A stretch of 64,000 nucleotides of DNA, taken from assembly GCA_019637155.1 (NCBI GenBank), contig JAHBWE010000016.1:186001-250000 (forward strand). Reading direction: 5' to 3'. The stretch comes from Labilithrix sp. Lineage in GTDB: Bacteria > Myxococcota_A > Polyangia > Polyangiales > Polyangiaceae. The first letter of the stretch is position 1; every line of letters starts with the position of its first letter. Both the position numbers and the translations under genes were made by a program. A model generated the notes under the pieces. That model saw only the letters and a list, made by a program, of their open reading frames with translations, was not told the origin of the DNA and searched no databases. Shown in pieces: positions 34,692-43,722 of the stretch.

Positions 34692-37600
34692 TCACCGCTC
34701 ACACGAGGAGAGCCAGGCGAAGAACGTCCTCGAGCGCGGGCTCGAGCGCTCGAGCTTTCGGATCGCGACGAAGATCGCCTCGCGGCGCTCCGGCGGCTCC
34801 GCCGCGAGGACGTCGCGGTACGCGCAGACCGAGAGCGGATCCTCGAGGTAGGCGTACGCCGCGGCGGCGTTCTCGGGCGCCGCGTGCGCGACGACGTGCG
34901 CGAGGACGGCGCGGACGTGCTCGATCGTGACGAGCGACGTGATCGCGTCCGACGGCGCGCCTGCCTCGACGAGCGCCAGCGCGACGCGCTCGCGGAGGCC
35001 GCCGACGCTGGTGCCGCGCGCGCGCGCCTCGCGCTCCGCCGCGCAGACGCGCGCGTGCCAGTGGCGCTCCTTCGGTCGCGCGAGCGTCGCGACGACGGCC
35101 GCGCGCAAGGTCTCGTCACCGAGCGACCACAGATCGACGAGCACGCGCGCGGGGAAGGCGCAGCTTCGCGGGAGCTTCGTCTCGAGGATGCGCTCCGCCG
35201 TGAGCGCGTCGCCGCGGCGCGCGCACGCGGCGAGGAGGCGGACCCAATGGCTCGGACCGCCGTCGGGCGAGCTCAGGATCAGCGCGCGCGCGTTCGCTCG
35301 CTCCGCCGGCGGCGTCTCGTCGGCGAGGAGCTCGCGGCGCGCGCGATCGAGATCGACCGAGTCGCGTCCGACCGCGGGCGTCGCGCCTCCGCGACGTCGT
35401 CGCCACGCCTCCTCCCACGGGCCCTGCGCCGGCTCGGCGGCGGGCGTCGCCCAGCGGCCGAGGAGCAGCTCGATCCCGGGGAGCACGACGAGATCGCGCA
35501 GCGACTCGAACGGCGCCTCGCGCGGCGGCGGCACGCGCTTCGCGAACGCGGGCGTCACGCGCTCGATCGCGGCCTGGCGCACGAGCGCGGCGACGCCGTC
35601 GGCGCTCGAGACGAGGTCCGGCCGCAGCGCCGCGAAGCGCTGGAGCGCGCGGCGTCCTCCCGGCAGCACGTGCGCGGCCGCGACGCGGAGGGCGGCGCGG
35701 TGCGCGATGCGCGTGCGGTGACGGCTCATCAGCGCGGCGACGACGACCGAGGGATCGGGCGCGCGCTCGAACGTCTCTTCGAGCGCGTCGATCGCGGCGG
35801 CGACGCCCTTCACGACGCAGTCCTTGCAGGCGGGGATCCGCGACGACAGCCAGCGCCACGCCGGCGCGATCGCGTCGAGCAGATCGAGCGCGCCGGTGAC
35901 GTCTTCGAAGTGGCGCGGCAGCTCGGTCAGCGTGAGGTGGGCGTGCCCGTGATCGCGCGCCCATTCGTAGCGCATCGAGCGGAGCGCGAGGTCGACGAGC
36001 GCGACGCCGATCTTCGGTGACGACGGGAACCGGGCGAGGAGCGGGGCGAGGCGGTGATCGGACTGTCGCTCCGGCAGGCGCGCGGCGACGTCGAGCGCGC
36101 GGAGCATGCCGTCCTCGTCACGAGCGAGGGCGTCGAAGAGCGCGTGCGCGACGTTCACGTCGTTCCGCGCGTGGACGACGCCGCGCCGAATGCCGAGGCG
36201 CGCGGCGACCCACTCCTCGTGGACGCGTCCCTCCGGCGTTTCGCACGAGCCGTCGAGGAGCGCGAGCGCGGCCGGGACGTCGCCGGCTTCACGCGCGCGC
36301 CATCGCTCGGCCTCCACGAGCGTCGTGTCGTCCGGTTTCGGCGGCGTCGCGAGCCCGAGCGCGGCGCAATAGGGGCCGAGCGCGTCGGCGGCGGGCTCGA
36401 ACGCGACCTCGCCGTCGTCGTACCAGAAGAGCCGATCGTAGAGCTGCGCCGGCCGGCCCTTCGACGCGAGCGGCACGCGGACCGCGCGCGCGATCTCGGC
36501 GCAGATCGCGCTCACGGCCGCTCGGATCGCACGATCCTCCTCCGCGCCGACGGACGAGTAGAGGCGATAGCCGACGAGCGTGTGCTCCGGCGTGATGCCG
36601 ATGAGCTTCCGCGCGACGACGTTGCCGCTCGCGTTCCGAACGTAGAGGACGCGCTTGTTCGCCTCGATCGCGTTGAGCACCGTCGACGCCGCGTTCGATC
36701 CGTCGTCGAGCGCGAGGCAGGTCCCGAACGGGATCCCCATCCGGAGCACCTCGAGCGGGTCTTCCTCCAGCGCGAGCACGAACCGCGCGCCGCCGGCGCG
36801 GACCTCCATCCGCCGCGGCGCGAGCCAGGCGTCGACGTCGATCTTCCCCGCGTTCTGCCTGATCCAGCGCCGGCTGCGCGCGAACTCGCGGACGACGGAG
36901 CGGCCCGGCGTCTTCGCCGCTTCGCGGAGCAGCTTCTCGAGCATCTTGCGGTTGTCGTCGACGTTGAGCCAGAAGCGGACCGCGTCGCGCCATGCCGGCG
37001 TGAGCGCGGGCGCCGCGATCCCCCAGCCCTCGGCGAGGACCTGGCGGAAGGTCGCGTCGAGCTCGCGGCGGTAGGCGATCGGGAACAGCTGCTCGATGCG
37101 CGCGCGGAGGCGGCGCAACGTGCGCGCGCGCGGCGTCTCCGCGCGGATCCGCTCCTCGCTCCGCAGCGCCTCGAGCCGGCGCGCCTGCAGCTCGGTGCGG
37201 GCGGCGAGGCGCTCGAGGTGGCGCCGCTCGCCCGCGCGGCGGGCGGCGTGCTCGAAGTCCTCGCGGATCGCGTGCGAGAGCGGGCGCTCGCCGGCGAGGC
37301 GAGCGAGGTGGACGGCGCGATCGAGCGTGGCGTCGTCGTCGAGCCACGCCGCGAACGCGGGCTCGGCGCGGCGGCCGGCGCCGGGCTCGATGCCGCGCAG
37401 GCGACCGAGGATGCCGCGCGCCTTCGCGGGCAGGCGCTGGAACAACCCGAGCGTCGCGTCGAGCGTGGCGAGCGGGTCGGTCCCCTCCGCGGGAGCGTCG
37501 AGGAGGCAGAGCGTGAGGACGGCGAGGTCCTCGTTCTTGGGGAGCGACTCGAAGAGCTCCGGCTTCAGCGTCAGCTGGACTCCGTGCTCCGCGAGGCGGA

Positions 37601-38705
37601 TCGACCACGTCGCGAACGCGCGCGCGGCGCGGACGTCCTCGAGCGCCGCGAGCTGGTCTTCGAGGTCGCGCTCCACCATCGCGGCGACGAGCTCGAGCTC
37701 GAGGCCGTTCGCGACGAGGTGGCCGATCTTGTTGCGCTGGTAGCCGTTGAAGTCGTGGCGCGAGAGCGCACACGCTTGCGCGAGGGTGAGGTCGCTCGTG
37801 GTGTACGCGAGCACGACCTCCGGCTTCACGTCGTCGAGCGCGGGGACCCCGCCCTCGCCGGCGCGGAACGACAGCGCGACGAGCGCGAGCCTCTCCTCTG
37901 CTGCTTCGTCGGACTCGAGCGGGAGCACGCGGAGCGCGGCGGCGGCGGACGCGAGGAAGTCGTCGGTCACGAGCTCGGCGGGCAAGAGCGGCCAGCGCAA
38001 GGCCTGGCGGAGCACGTCGAGCGTGCGTCGTCTTCGCGCGCGCCCCGGGAGCTCGCGCGCCGCGTCGAGCCGCTCCGCGAGGCGGGCGAGCTCTTCGTCG
38101 TCGCCGGTCTCGCCCGCCGCGATCGCGAGGGCGCGCCGCTCCGCCTCCGCGCGCCGCTCCGCCGGCAGCGCGCGGAGCGACGCGAAGGCGCGCGCGATGG
38201 TGGTCGCTTCGCCGTCGTCGCGCATCGCGCGCACGAGCTCGACGATCGAGTCGCTCCATCGCTCGGGCGCGCACGAGCGATGAAGCGCGCGGAGCCGCGC
38301 CTGTCGCTCTTCGATCCACGCTCCGTCGATCCTCCCGTATCGCGTGAACGCGCGGCGATGGCGTCTCGCGGCGTCAAGCAGCGACGGGTCGGCGAGGACG
38401 CGGAGGTCGCGATGCGCGGTCGCCATGAAGGTGGCGTCGAGCGGGAGCGGCGGCGCCGCGAGCTCGACGTCGCGCTCGAGCACGGCGCGATCGAGCGCGC
38501 CGTCACGCTTCAAGCACGTGACGAGGTCGCGCGCGTGCGCCGCGCTCCGCACGCGACGCGCGCGGAGGAGGGTGGGACCCGTGCGGAGGTGCACGACGTC
38601 GAGGTCGAGGCGAGCGGCGCCCACGACGCGCCGCTTCAGGGCGGCGAGCTCGTCGCGACCCTTCGGGCGCCGGTAGTCTCTCGTCGAAAGTGGGGCGTGA
38701 GCCAT
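34692..38705 (-). CDS. Very large protein of unknown function, MoxR-linked
   Basis: 1337 residues, mostly Arg/Ala/Leu-rich alpha-helix without a signal peptide or TM segment. A distinct block at about 632-745 has a conserved-looking pattern: DPLEVLRMGIPFGTCL, then an Asn-rich turn (DDGSNAAS), VLNAIEANKRVLYVRNASG and ARKLIGI. The order C...N...N-K-R...R...G recalls a family of uncharacterised bacterial proteins I have seen but cannot name, and distantly PcfJ-type domains. The N-terminal 630 residues look like a helical solenoid; the tail (after 1000) too. It is translated just upstream of the MoxR ATPase and likely acts with it. Function unknown. Confidence 0.7.
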   Translation of the reverse strand: MAHAPLSTRDYRRPKGRDELAALKRRVVGAARLDLDVVHLRTGPTLLRARRVRSAAHARDLVTCLKRDGALDRAVLERDVELAAPPLPLDATFMATAHRDLRVLADPSLLDAARRHRRAFTRYGRIDGAWIEERQARLRALHRSCAPERWSDSIVELVRAMRDDGEATTIARAFASLRALPAERRAEAERRALAIAAGETGDDEELARLAERLDAARELPGRARRRRTLDVLRQALRWPLLPAELVTDDFLASAAAALRVLPLESDEAAEERLALVALSFRAGEGGVPALDDVKPEVVLAYTTSDLTLAQACALSRHDFNGYQRNKIGHLVANGLELELVAAMVERDLEDQLAALEDVRAARAFATWSIRLAEHGVQLTLKPELFESLPKNEDLAVLTLCLLDAPAEGTDPLATLDATLGLFQRLPAKARGILGRLRGIEPGAGRRAEPAFAAWLDDDATLDRAVHLARLAGERPLSHAIREDFEHAARRAGERRHLERLAARTELQARRLEALRSEERIRAETPRARTLRRLRARIEQLFPIAYRRELDATFRQVLAEGWGIAAPALTPAWRDAVRFWLNVDDNRKMLEKLLREAAKTPGRSVVREFARSRRWIRQNAGKIDVDAWLAPRRMEVRAGGARFVLALEEDPLEVLRMGIPFGTCLALDDGSNAASTVLNAIEANKRVLYVRNASGNVVARKLIGITPEHTLVGYRLYSSVGAEEDRAIRAAVSAICAEIARAVRVPLASKGRPAQLYDRLFWYDDGEVAFEPAADALGPYCAALGLATPPKPDDTTLVEAERWRAREAGDVPAALALLDGSCETPEGRVHEEWVAARLGIRRGVVHARNDVNVAHALFDALARDEDGMLRALDVAARLPERQSDHRLAPLLARFPSSPKIGVALVDLALRSMRYEWARDHGHAHLTLTELPRHFEDVTGALDLLDAIAPAWRWLSSRIPACKDCVVKGVAAAIDALEETFERAPDPSVVVAALMSRHRTRIAHRAALRVAAAHVLPGGRRALQRFAALRPDLVSSADGVAALVRQAAIERVTPAFAKRVPPPREAPFESLRDLVVLPGIELLLGRWATPAAEPAQGPWEEAWRRRRGGATPAVGRDSVDLDRARRELLADETPPAERANARALILSSPDGGPSHWVRLLAACARRGDALTAERILETKLPRSCAFPARVLVDLWSLGDETLRAAVVATLARPKERHWHARVCAAEREARARGTSVGGLRERVALALVEAGAPSDAITSLVTIEHVRAVLAHVVAHAAPENAAAAYAYLEDPLSVCAYRDVLAAEPPERREAIFVAIRKLERSSPRSRTFFAWLSSCER

Positions 38706-38750
38706 GAACGGGCCGCACCATAAGCACGGCCCATCGGCCCCGCCACTCGC

Positions 38751-38776
38751 AGCTCACAGCTCACAGCTCACAGCTC
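38751..38776. repeat. Heptamer tandem repeat spanning a stop codon
   Basis: AGCTCAC repeated 3.7 times, overlapping the stop of the minus-strand gene at 38768. The 7-base unit is not a multiple of three, so slippage would change the reading frame after the third-last codon, adding or removing residues at the C-terminus. Confidence 0.75.
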
Positions 38777-39466
38777 GATGTTCATTCCGAACCCGAGGGT
38801 GCCGCCGAGCTGGAGGACGGACGCGCTGCCTCCGGTGCTGACGCCGTTCGTCGACGACTCGCTCCGCCCGCCGAACGTGACGCCGACCTCGGGCCCACCT
38901 TTCATGAAGAACGTCTCGTTGAAGCGGTACACGATCGACGCGTCGACGTTCAGCACCATCGCGCGGAACGTGTCGGTCGTCGGCGCCGAGCCCGCCGCGA
39001 GGAAGCTCGCCGACTCGGTGCGCGTCCAGCCCACGCCCGCGCGCGCCCAGAGCCCGACGCGATCGCCGAACGGCACGTAGAACCCGACGCGGGGGAGGAA
39101 GGTCATCGAGGTGGTGCCGGGGAGCTCGAGCCGCTGGCCGCCGCTCTCGACCGCGCCCCACGTGTGTTGGACGTCGACGCGCCCGCCGACGGAGAGGTGG
39201 TCGGTGACGAACACGTCCGCCGCGGGAGCGAACCACACGCTGGTGGTGCTCTGCTCGACGCCGCCGACGTTCGCGGTGCGCATCATCACGCCCGCGGGCG
39301 CGGCGTACGAGAAGCCGCTCATGTCGAGGCGAAGCCCGGCGAGCTGGTCGAGCACGACGTGCCCCCCCTCGTGAAACGGCACGATGAGGTCCCTCTCCGC
39401 CCAGGCCACACTAGAGGAAAGGAGCAACACGACGAAGACAACGATCCCGAGGAGCCAACGAACCAT
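38768..39466 (-). CDS. Outer-membrane beta-barrel-like protein
   Basis: 232 residues with a signal peptide (LLGIVVFVVLLLSSSVAWA). The mature protein alternates hydrophobic/aromatic strands with Gly/Asp turns (LSVGGRVDVQHTWG, RVGFYVPFGDRVGLWARAGVGW, VYRFNETFFMKGGPEVGVTFGG) and ends LGFGMNIEL, consistent with an 8-stranded OMP. A terminal Leu rather than the usual aromatic residue is atypical. A copy of the structured repeat lies 63 bases upstream of its start, where its promoter is expected. Confidence 0.72.
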   Translation of the reverse strand: MVRWLLGIVVFVVLLLSSSVAWAERDLIVPFHEGGHVVLDQLAGLRLDMSGFSYAAPAGVMMRTANVGGVEQSTTSVWFAPAADVFVTDHLSVGGRVDVQHTWGAVESGGQRLELPGTTSMTFLPRVGFYVPFGDRVGLWARAGVGWTRTESASFLAAGSAPTTDTFRAMVLNVDASIVYRFNETFFMKGGPEVGVTFGGRSESSTNGVSTGGSASVLQLGGTLGFGMNIEL

Positions 39467-39528
39467 GCACGCCCCCTCGGCCCGCCTCCCCACCGGTTGT
39501 GCACTTTCTCTCGCCGAGCCATCAAGAC

Positions 39529-39629
39529 GGGCCCCAGAAGCGGCCGCGAAAGCGGGCGCGAAGCGCCCCGAGCGCTCCGCGCGAGGGCCGTGTCTGGGGT
39601 GGGGTGTCGGGGCGAAGCCCCGACGTTGA
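39529..39629 (-). repeat. Structured dispersed repeat, copy C
   Basis: About 90% identical by eye to copy B in reverse orientation. Hairpin 1 is GTCGGGGC-GAA-GCCCCGAC (39606-39624); outer arms CCCCAGA and TCTGGGG; inner hairpin GGGCGC-GAA-GCGCCC. It ends in CGACGTTGA, whose TGA is the in-frame stop directly before the truncated gene at 39630. Confidence 0.85.
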
Positions 39630-40166
39630 GAGACGCCGTTCGAGTCCGTCGCGACCTGGGCGGCGCGCCCGAGCCCGACCTTCATGCCTCGCTCACCGTT
39701 TCGGCCGACCGTCCTCGGACCCAGCGAGATCCCGTGCATCGCTGACGCGACGAAGACACCGTCACCCGAGCTCGCGATGCTGAGCGCTTTCGTCCACGGC
39801 GGTCGTGTCGACGGAGCCGCGGTCGTCGACGCCGCGGTGCGTGCGGCGGCCGCGCTGGATGAGGCCCGAGCGAAGGCCTATGCTGACCTGGCGATCGGTG
39901 TGCTCGGTGACGCCGTACGCCCGATCCTGGAGCAAGTGATGCCGTATCTCTTTCCAGAAGAACCGTTCAGCGACTGGGCGAAGGGCCACTACCGCGAGGG
40001 CCAGATCGACGCCAAGCGCGAGGCCATCCATGCAGCGCTCAAGGTGCGTCGCATCAAGGTCTCGGCGGTGGCTCGCAAGCGAATCGACGCGTGCACCAAG
40101 CTCGCGATCCTCGACAGGTGGTTTCGTCGCGCGGTGACCGCGACGAAAGAGCGCGACGTCCTGTAG
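39630..40166 (+). pseudogene. 5'-truncated DUF4351/Rpn-like hypothetical gene
   Basis: Coding-looking sequence starts right after structured repeat copy C. The frame reads ESVATWAARP, then FRPTVLGPSEIPCIAD, PELAMLSAFVHGG, then AYADLAIGVLGDA and YLFPEEPFSDWAKGHYREGQ, the central and C-terminal part of a family of putative nuclease-like proteins of about 290 residues common in myxobacteria and actinobacteria. The N-terminal nuclease half is missing and an in-frame TGA lies at the repeat boundary. An internal ATG at 39684 could still start a 160-residue fragment. I judge it a remnant; family memory is from pattern recall only. Confidence 0.6.
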
Positions 40167-40178
40167 CGCGGCTGAGTG

Positions 40179-41603
40179 ATGCTCCTCGCGTCCCCCGACG
40201 TGCGTGTTCCTCCCGCCGATGCGGTCGAGCGGGCGGTGCGCGAGCTCGATCGGAGGCTCGGCGCGTCGAAGGTCGACGTCGGCGAGGGCACGCGGGACAC
40301 GTACTCGCGCGACGACAGCCCCGCGGCGGGGCGGCTGCCGGCGGCGGTGGTGTTCGCGTCGTCGCGGGAGGACATCGCGGCGACGCTCGCGATCTGCGAG
40401 ACCCACGGCGTGCCCGTCACGCCGCGCGCGGCGGGGACCGGGCGCACCGGCGGCGCCGTGCCCGTCGCGGGCGGTGTCGTGCTCGCGACGCACGGGATGG
40501 CGAACGTCGTCGACATCGATCGCAAGGACCTCCTCGCGGTGGTGCAGCCCGGCGTCGTGCTCGGCGATCTCCACGCCGCGGTCGAGGCGGAGGGCCTCTT
40601 CTACCCGCCCGATCCTCAGTCGTGGAAGACGTGCATGATCGGCGGCAACGTCGCCGAGAACGCCGGCGGGCCGCGCGCGTTCAAGTACGGCGTCACCCGC
40701 GACTACGTGCTCGGCCTCGAGGCGTGTTTGATGGGCGGGCGCGTCGTGCGCACCGGGAGGCGCACGGTGAAGGGGGTCACCGGCTACGACGTGACCTCGC
40801 TCCTCGTCGGGAGCGAAGGCACGCTCGGCGTGTTCAGCGAGATCACGCTGAAGCTCCTCCACGCGCCGACCGAGGTCGCGACCGTGCTCGCGCTCTACCC
40901 CGACGTCCGCGTCGCCGCCGCCGCGGTGGAGCGCACGATCGCGGCGGGGCTCGTCCCGCGCTGCGTCGAGCTGATGGACGCGACGACGGTGGAGGCGATC
41001 CGCAAGCAGGGCGTCGCGATCGACCCTCGCGCCGGCGCGCTCATCCTCGCCGAGGTCGACGGACGCAACGCGCCGATCGATCCGCTCCTCACCGTGCTCG
41101 GCGACACCCTCGGCGTCGGATCGATCGACGTGCTCGCGGCGCAGGACGCCGCCCAGCGCGAGCGGCTGTGGGCGGCGCGGAGCACGCTCTCGATCGCGAC
41201 GCGGAAGCTTGCAAAATACAAGCTTTCGGAGGACGTCGTCGTCCCGCGCTCGCGCCTCGTCGCGTTGCTCGACGAGGCGGGGCGCATCTGCGAGCGAGAG
41301 AAGGTCCGCCACCTCACGTACGGGCACGCGGGTGACGGGAACATGCACGTGAACTTCCTCTGGAACGACGAGAGCGAGCGGCCCGCCGTCGACCGCGCGA
41401 TCGACGGCCTGATGCGCGCCACCGTCGCTCTCGGCGGCACCCTCTCCGGCGAGCACGGCATCGGCGTCGCGAAGGCGCCGTACCTCGCGATCGAGCAAGG
41501 TCCTGAATTGATTGGGCTTCAGCAAGACCTCAAGCGCGCCTTCGACCCGAGCGGGCTCCTCAATCCGGGCAAGGTCTTCCCGACCGGGCACGCCGGTTGC
41601 TGA
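40179..41603 (+). CDS. FAD-binding oxidoreductase, glycolate/D-lactate dehydrogenase family
   Basis: 474 residues. FAD_binding_4 domain: PRAAGTGRTGGAVPVAGGVVL, VQPGVVLGDLHAAVE, GGNVAENAGGPRAFKYG, LLVGSEGTLGVFSEITLKLL. FAD-oxidase C-terminal domain: DVVVPRSRLVALLDEA, GHAGDGNMHVNF, GGTLSGEHGIGVAK. This is the GlcD/DLD subfamily, oxidising 2-hydroxy acids to 2-oxo acids; no GlcE/GlcF partners are nearby. The ATG at 40179 is one codon downstream of a GTG; both are possible. It starts 12 bases after the pseudogene stop. Confidence 0.9.
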   Translation: MLLASPDVRVPPADAVERAVRELDRRLGASKVDVGEGTRDTYSRDDSPAAGRLPAAVVFASSREDIAATLAICETHGVPVTPRAAGTGRTGGAVPVAGGVVLATHGMANVVDIDRKDLLAVVQPGVVLGDLHAAVEAEGLFYPPDPQSWKTCMIGGNVAENAGGPRAFKYGVTRDYVLGLEACLMGGRVVRTGRRTVKGVTGYDVTSLLVGSEGTLGVFSEITLKLLHAPTEVATVLALYPDVRVAAAAVERTIAAGLVPRCVELMDATTVEAIRKQGVAIDPRAGALILAEVDGRNAPIDPLLTVLGDTLGVGSIDVLAAQDAAQRERLWAARSTLSIATRKLAKYKLSEDVVVPRSRLVALLDEAGRICEREKVRHLTYGHAGDGNMHVNFLWNDESERPAVDRAIDGLMRATVALGGTLSGEHGIGVAKAPYLAIEQGPELIGLQQDLKRAFDPSGLLNPGKVFPTGHAGC

Positions 41604-41648
41604 AGCGGAGGACTTGCGCCCTGACCGAATTGCGACAAAGAAGGCCCG

Positions 41649-42536
41649 GTGCATGACACGACGATGACAAACGGGGCGGCGTCGAACGGGGCGAGCCCGA
41701 GCGTGCGGCCTTCGCGAGAGAAAGAGCGGCAGCTCCTCGATTTCGAGGACCAGCTCTCGCCGGTGGAGCGGAAGCAGATCACGTTCGTGCGGAACACGTT
41801 CGAGCCCGGCGGTTGGGACCGCGCGGTGCGCCTCGCGCAGCGGTACATCGGCTCGAACTGGATCGAGCAGTGCACGAAGAACATCCGTCACGTCCACGGC
41901 ACCGAGCGGCTGCCGAAGTTCGATCGGAACAAGAGCTACCTCGTGGTCGCGAACCACCGGAGCTTCTTCGATCTCTACGTCGTCACCGGCTACCTCGTGA
42001 ACCGCGACATGCCGCACCGGCTCCTCTTCCCGGTGCGCTCGCAGTTCTTCTACGACAAGCCGCTCGGCCTCTTCGTCAACGGCGTGATGAGCTTCTTCGC
42101 GATGTACCCGCCGGTGTTCCGCGAGCGGAGCCGCGCCGCGCTCAACCTCGCGAGCCTCGACGAGACCGTCCGCCTCCTCAAGCGCGGCGGCATGTTCGTC
42201 GGCCTCCACCCCGAGGGCCAGCGGAACAAAGGCGACGATCCGTACGAGCTCCTCCCGGCGCAGGGCGGGGTCGGCCGCGTCATCCAGGGGGCAGGCGTCG
42301 AGGTGCTGCCGGTGTTCATCAACGGCCTCGGCAACGACCTGCCGAAGCAAGTCGCCGGGAACTTCACGCGAAAAGGCACCCCCATCATCGTGAACTTCGG
42401 CGCGCCGGTCGACTTCGGCGACCTCCTGACGCAGCCCCCGAGCCCGCGCCTCCACAAGAAGATCTCCGAGCACGCGCTCGACGAGATCCGACGACTCGGC
42501 GCCGAGGAGCGCGAGATCCGCGCGTCGCTGCGCTAA
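41649..42536 (+). CDS. 1-acyl-sn-glycerol-3-phosphate acyltransferase-like (PlsC domain)
   Basis: 295 residues. The LPLAT signature is present: NHRSFFDLYV (H-x4-D catalytic pair), then a second block GLHPEGQRNKGD instead of the usual FPEGTRS, and VLPVFINGLGNDLP. The first 60 residues are a charged extension. No TM helix is convincing, so membrane association is likely peripheral. A GTG start at 41649 was chosen because AGAAGG lies 4 bases upstream; an ATG at 41664 would be shorter. Substrate uncertain: could be a phospholipid or another acyl acceptor. Confidence 0.82.
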   Translation: MHDTTMTNGAASNGASPSVRPSREKERQLLDFEDQLSPVERKQITFVRNTFEPGGWDRAVRLAQRYIGSNWIEQCTKNIRHVHGTERLPKFDRNKSYLVVANHRSFFDLYVVTGYLVNRDMPHRLLFPVRSQFFYDKPLGLFVNGVMSFFAMYPPVFRERSRAALNLASLDETVRLLKRGGMFVGLHPEGQRNKGDDPYELLPAQGGVGRVIQGAGVEVLPVFINGLGNDLPKQVAGNFTRKGTPIIVNFGAPVDFGDLLTQPPSPRLHKKISEHALDEIRRLGAEEREIRASLR

Positions 42537-42548
42537 GTAGTGGAGGCC

Positions 42549-43277
42549 ATGAAGCCTCTCTCCCTCGCCCTCGCCTCGCTCGTCGTCGTCGTTGCCGCCT
42601 GCAGCAAAGATCCTCCGCCCGCGACGCAGACGACGGCGGCGCAGCCGGAGACCGAGACCAAGACCGCGACCAACGTCGAGCCGAAGAGCGCGACGCCCGC
42701 CATCCCCGCGGTCGCCGCCGACGCGCCGGACGCGGAGCTCGGCAAGCCCGCGCCCGACTTCACGCTCAAGGACCTCGACGGCAAGGAGACGAAGCTCTCC
42801 TCCTTCAAGGGGAAGGTCGTCGTGCTCGAGTGGTTCAACCCGGGCTGCCCGTTCGTGAACAAGTCTCACACGAAGGGCACGCTGAAGGAGGCCGCGGCGA
42901 AGCACGCGAAGAGCGGCGTCGTGTGGCTCGCGATCAACTCCGGCGCGGCGGGCAAGCAGGGCGCGGGCCTCGAGACGAACAAGGAGGCGGTGAAGAAGTA
43001 CGCGATGGCGAACCCCGTCCTCCTCGACGAGGGCGGCGAGGTCGGGCGGAAGTACAACGCGACGAACACCCCGCACATGTTCGTCGTCGACGCGAACGGC
43101 ACGCTCGTCTACCGCGGCGCGATCGACAACTCCCCCGATGGCGAGGGCGAGACCCCCACCGGCGGGAAGCTGATCTCCTACGTCGACGAGGCCGTCGCCG
43201 CGGTCACGGCGGGGAAGCCGGTCGCCACCGCGGAGACCAAGGCCTACGGCTGCAGCGTGAAATACGCGACGAAGTGA
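42549..43277 (+). CDS. Thioredoxin-fold lipoprotein (redoxin, peroxiredoxin-like)
   Basis: 242 residues. Lipobox VVVVAACSKD, a Thr/Pro/Glu linker, then a redoxin domain: GKPAPDFTLKDLDGKET, VVVLEWFNPGCPFVNKSH and TPHMFVVDANGTLVYRGAID. Only one cysteine (in GCPFV) occupies the active-site position, as in the PRX-like AhpC/TSA branch, so a reducing partner is needed. A final YGCSVKY cysteine may be the resolving residue. Probably anchored in the periplasm and involved in peroxide or thiol chemistry. It begins 12 bases after the acyltransferase stop. Confidence 0.85.
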   Translation: MKPLSLALASLVVVVAACSKDPPPATQTTAAQPETETKTATNVEPKSATPAIPAVAADAPDAELGKPAPDFTLKDLDGKETKLSSFKGKVVVLEWFNPGCPFVNKSHTKGTLKEAAAKHAKSGVVWLAINSGAAGKQGAGLETNKEAVKKYAMANPVLLDEGGEVGRKYNATNTPHMFVVDANGTLVYRGAIDNSPDGEGETPTGGKLISYVDEAVAAVTAGKPVATAETKAYGCSVKYATK

Positions 43278-43290
43278 CGGATGTCCCGGT

Positions 43291-43296
43291 AGTCTG
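43291..43296 (+). promoter_or_regulatory. Possible -10 hexamer (TAGTCT)
   Basis: TAGTCT ends 6 bases before the ATG at 43303, the spacing typical of leaderless promoters. Confidence 0.35.
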
Positions 43297-43302
43297 GGCG
43301 CC

Positions 43303-43716
43303 ATGAGCAAGGAGTTCCTCGTCAGCTCCGTGAAGACGATCATGGCGCAGAACCGCAGCGGCGACGTCGAGGGGTCGTACGACGGGTACGCCAAGCTCTT
43401 CGCCGCGCCCGAGTTCATGCAGAACAAGCCGGAGGACATGCGGCAGGCGCTGAAGCTCCTCATCCTCGCGAAGCGCTTCGGCAACGCGTCTCCGCGGCTC
43501 ATCGAGGCGCACCGCGCCGCGATCCCGGCGCTGACCGAGCTCGTCTCCGTGCACGAGGAGGCGGAGGACTACGAGATGCTCGGCATCTGTCACCTCCTCA
43601 TCGGCAACGACGCCGCCGCGTCGAACATGTTCCGGCAAGGTCTCGCGCTCGAGCGCGCGAAGAACCCCGCCTCCGATCTCTGCGGTCGCCTCATGACGCG
43701 CGTCGCCGCGATCTGA
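43303..43716 (+). CDS. Conserved hypothetical helical protein
   Basis: 137 residues, alpha-helical, no signal peptide. Helix pairs such as DMRQALKLLILAKRFGNAS and YEMLGICHLLIGNDAAASNMF resemble degenerate TPR or HEAT-like units. Function unknown. The next gene starts 6 bases downstream and encodes a lipoprotein, so the two are probably co-transcribed. Confidence 0.6.
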   Translation: MSKEFLVSSVKTIMAQNRSGDVEGSYDGYAKLFAAPEFMQNKPEDMRQALKLLILAKRFGNASPRLIEAHRAAIPALTELVSVHEEAEDYEMLGICHLLIGNDAAASNMFRQGLALERAKNPASDLCGRLMTRVAAI

Positions 43717-43722
43717 TCCGCG

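Noticed and set aside
39164..39745. Plus-strand frame across the OMP gene and the repeat
   Set aside because: It is antisense to a convincing signal-bearing beta-barrel gene and changes character at the repeat.
39684..40166. Treating the ORF from 39684 as an intact gene
   Set aside because: Homologous-looking sequence extends upstream to 39630 with an in-frame stop at the repeat border, so the gene is truncated.
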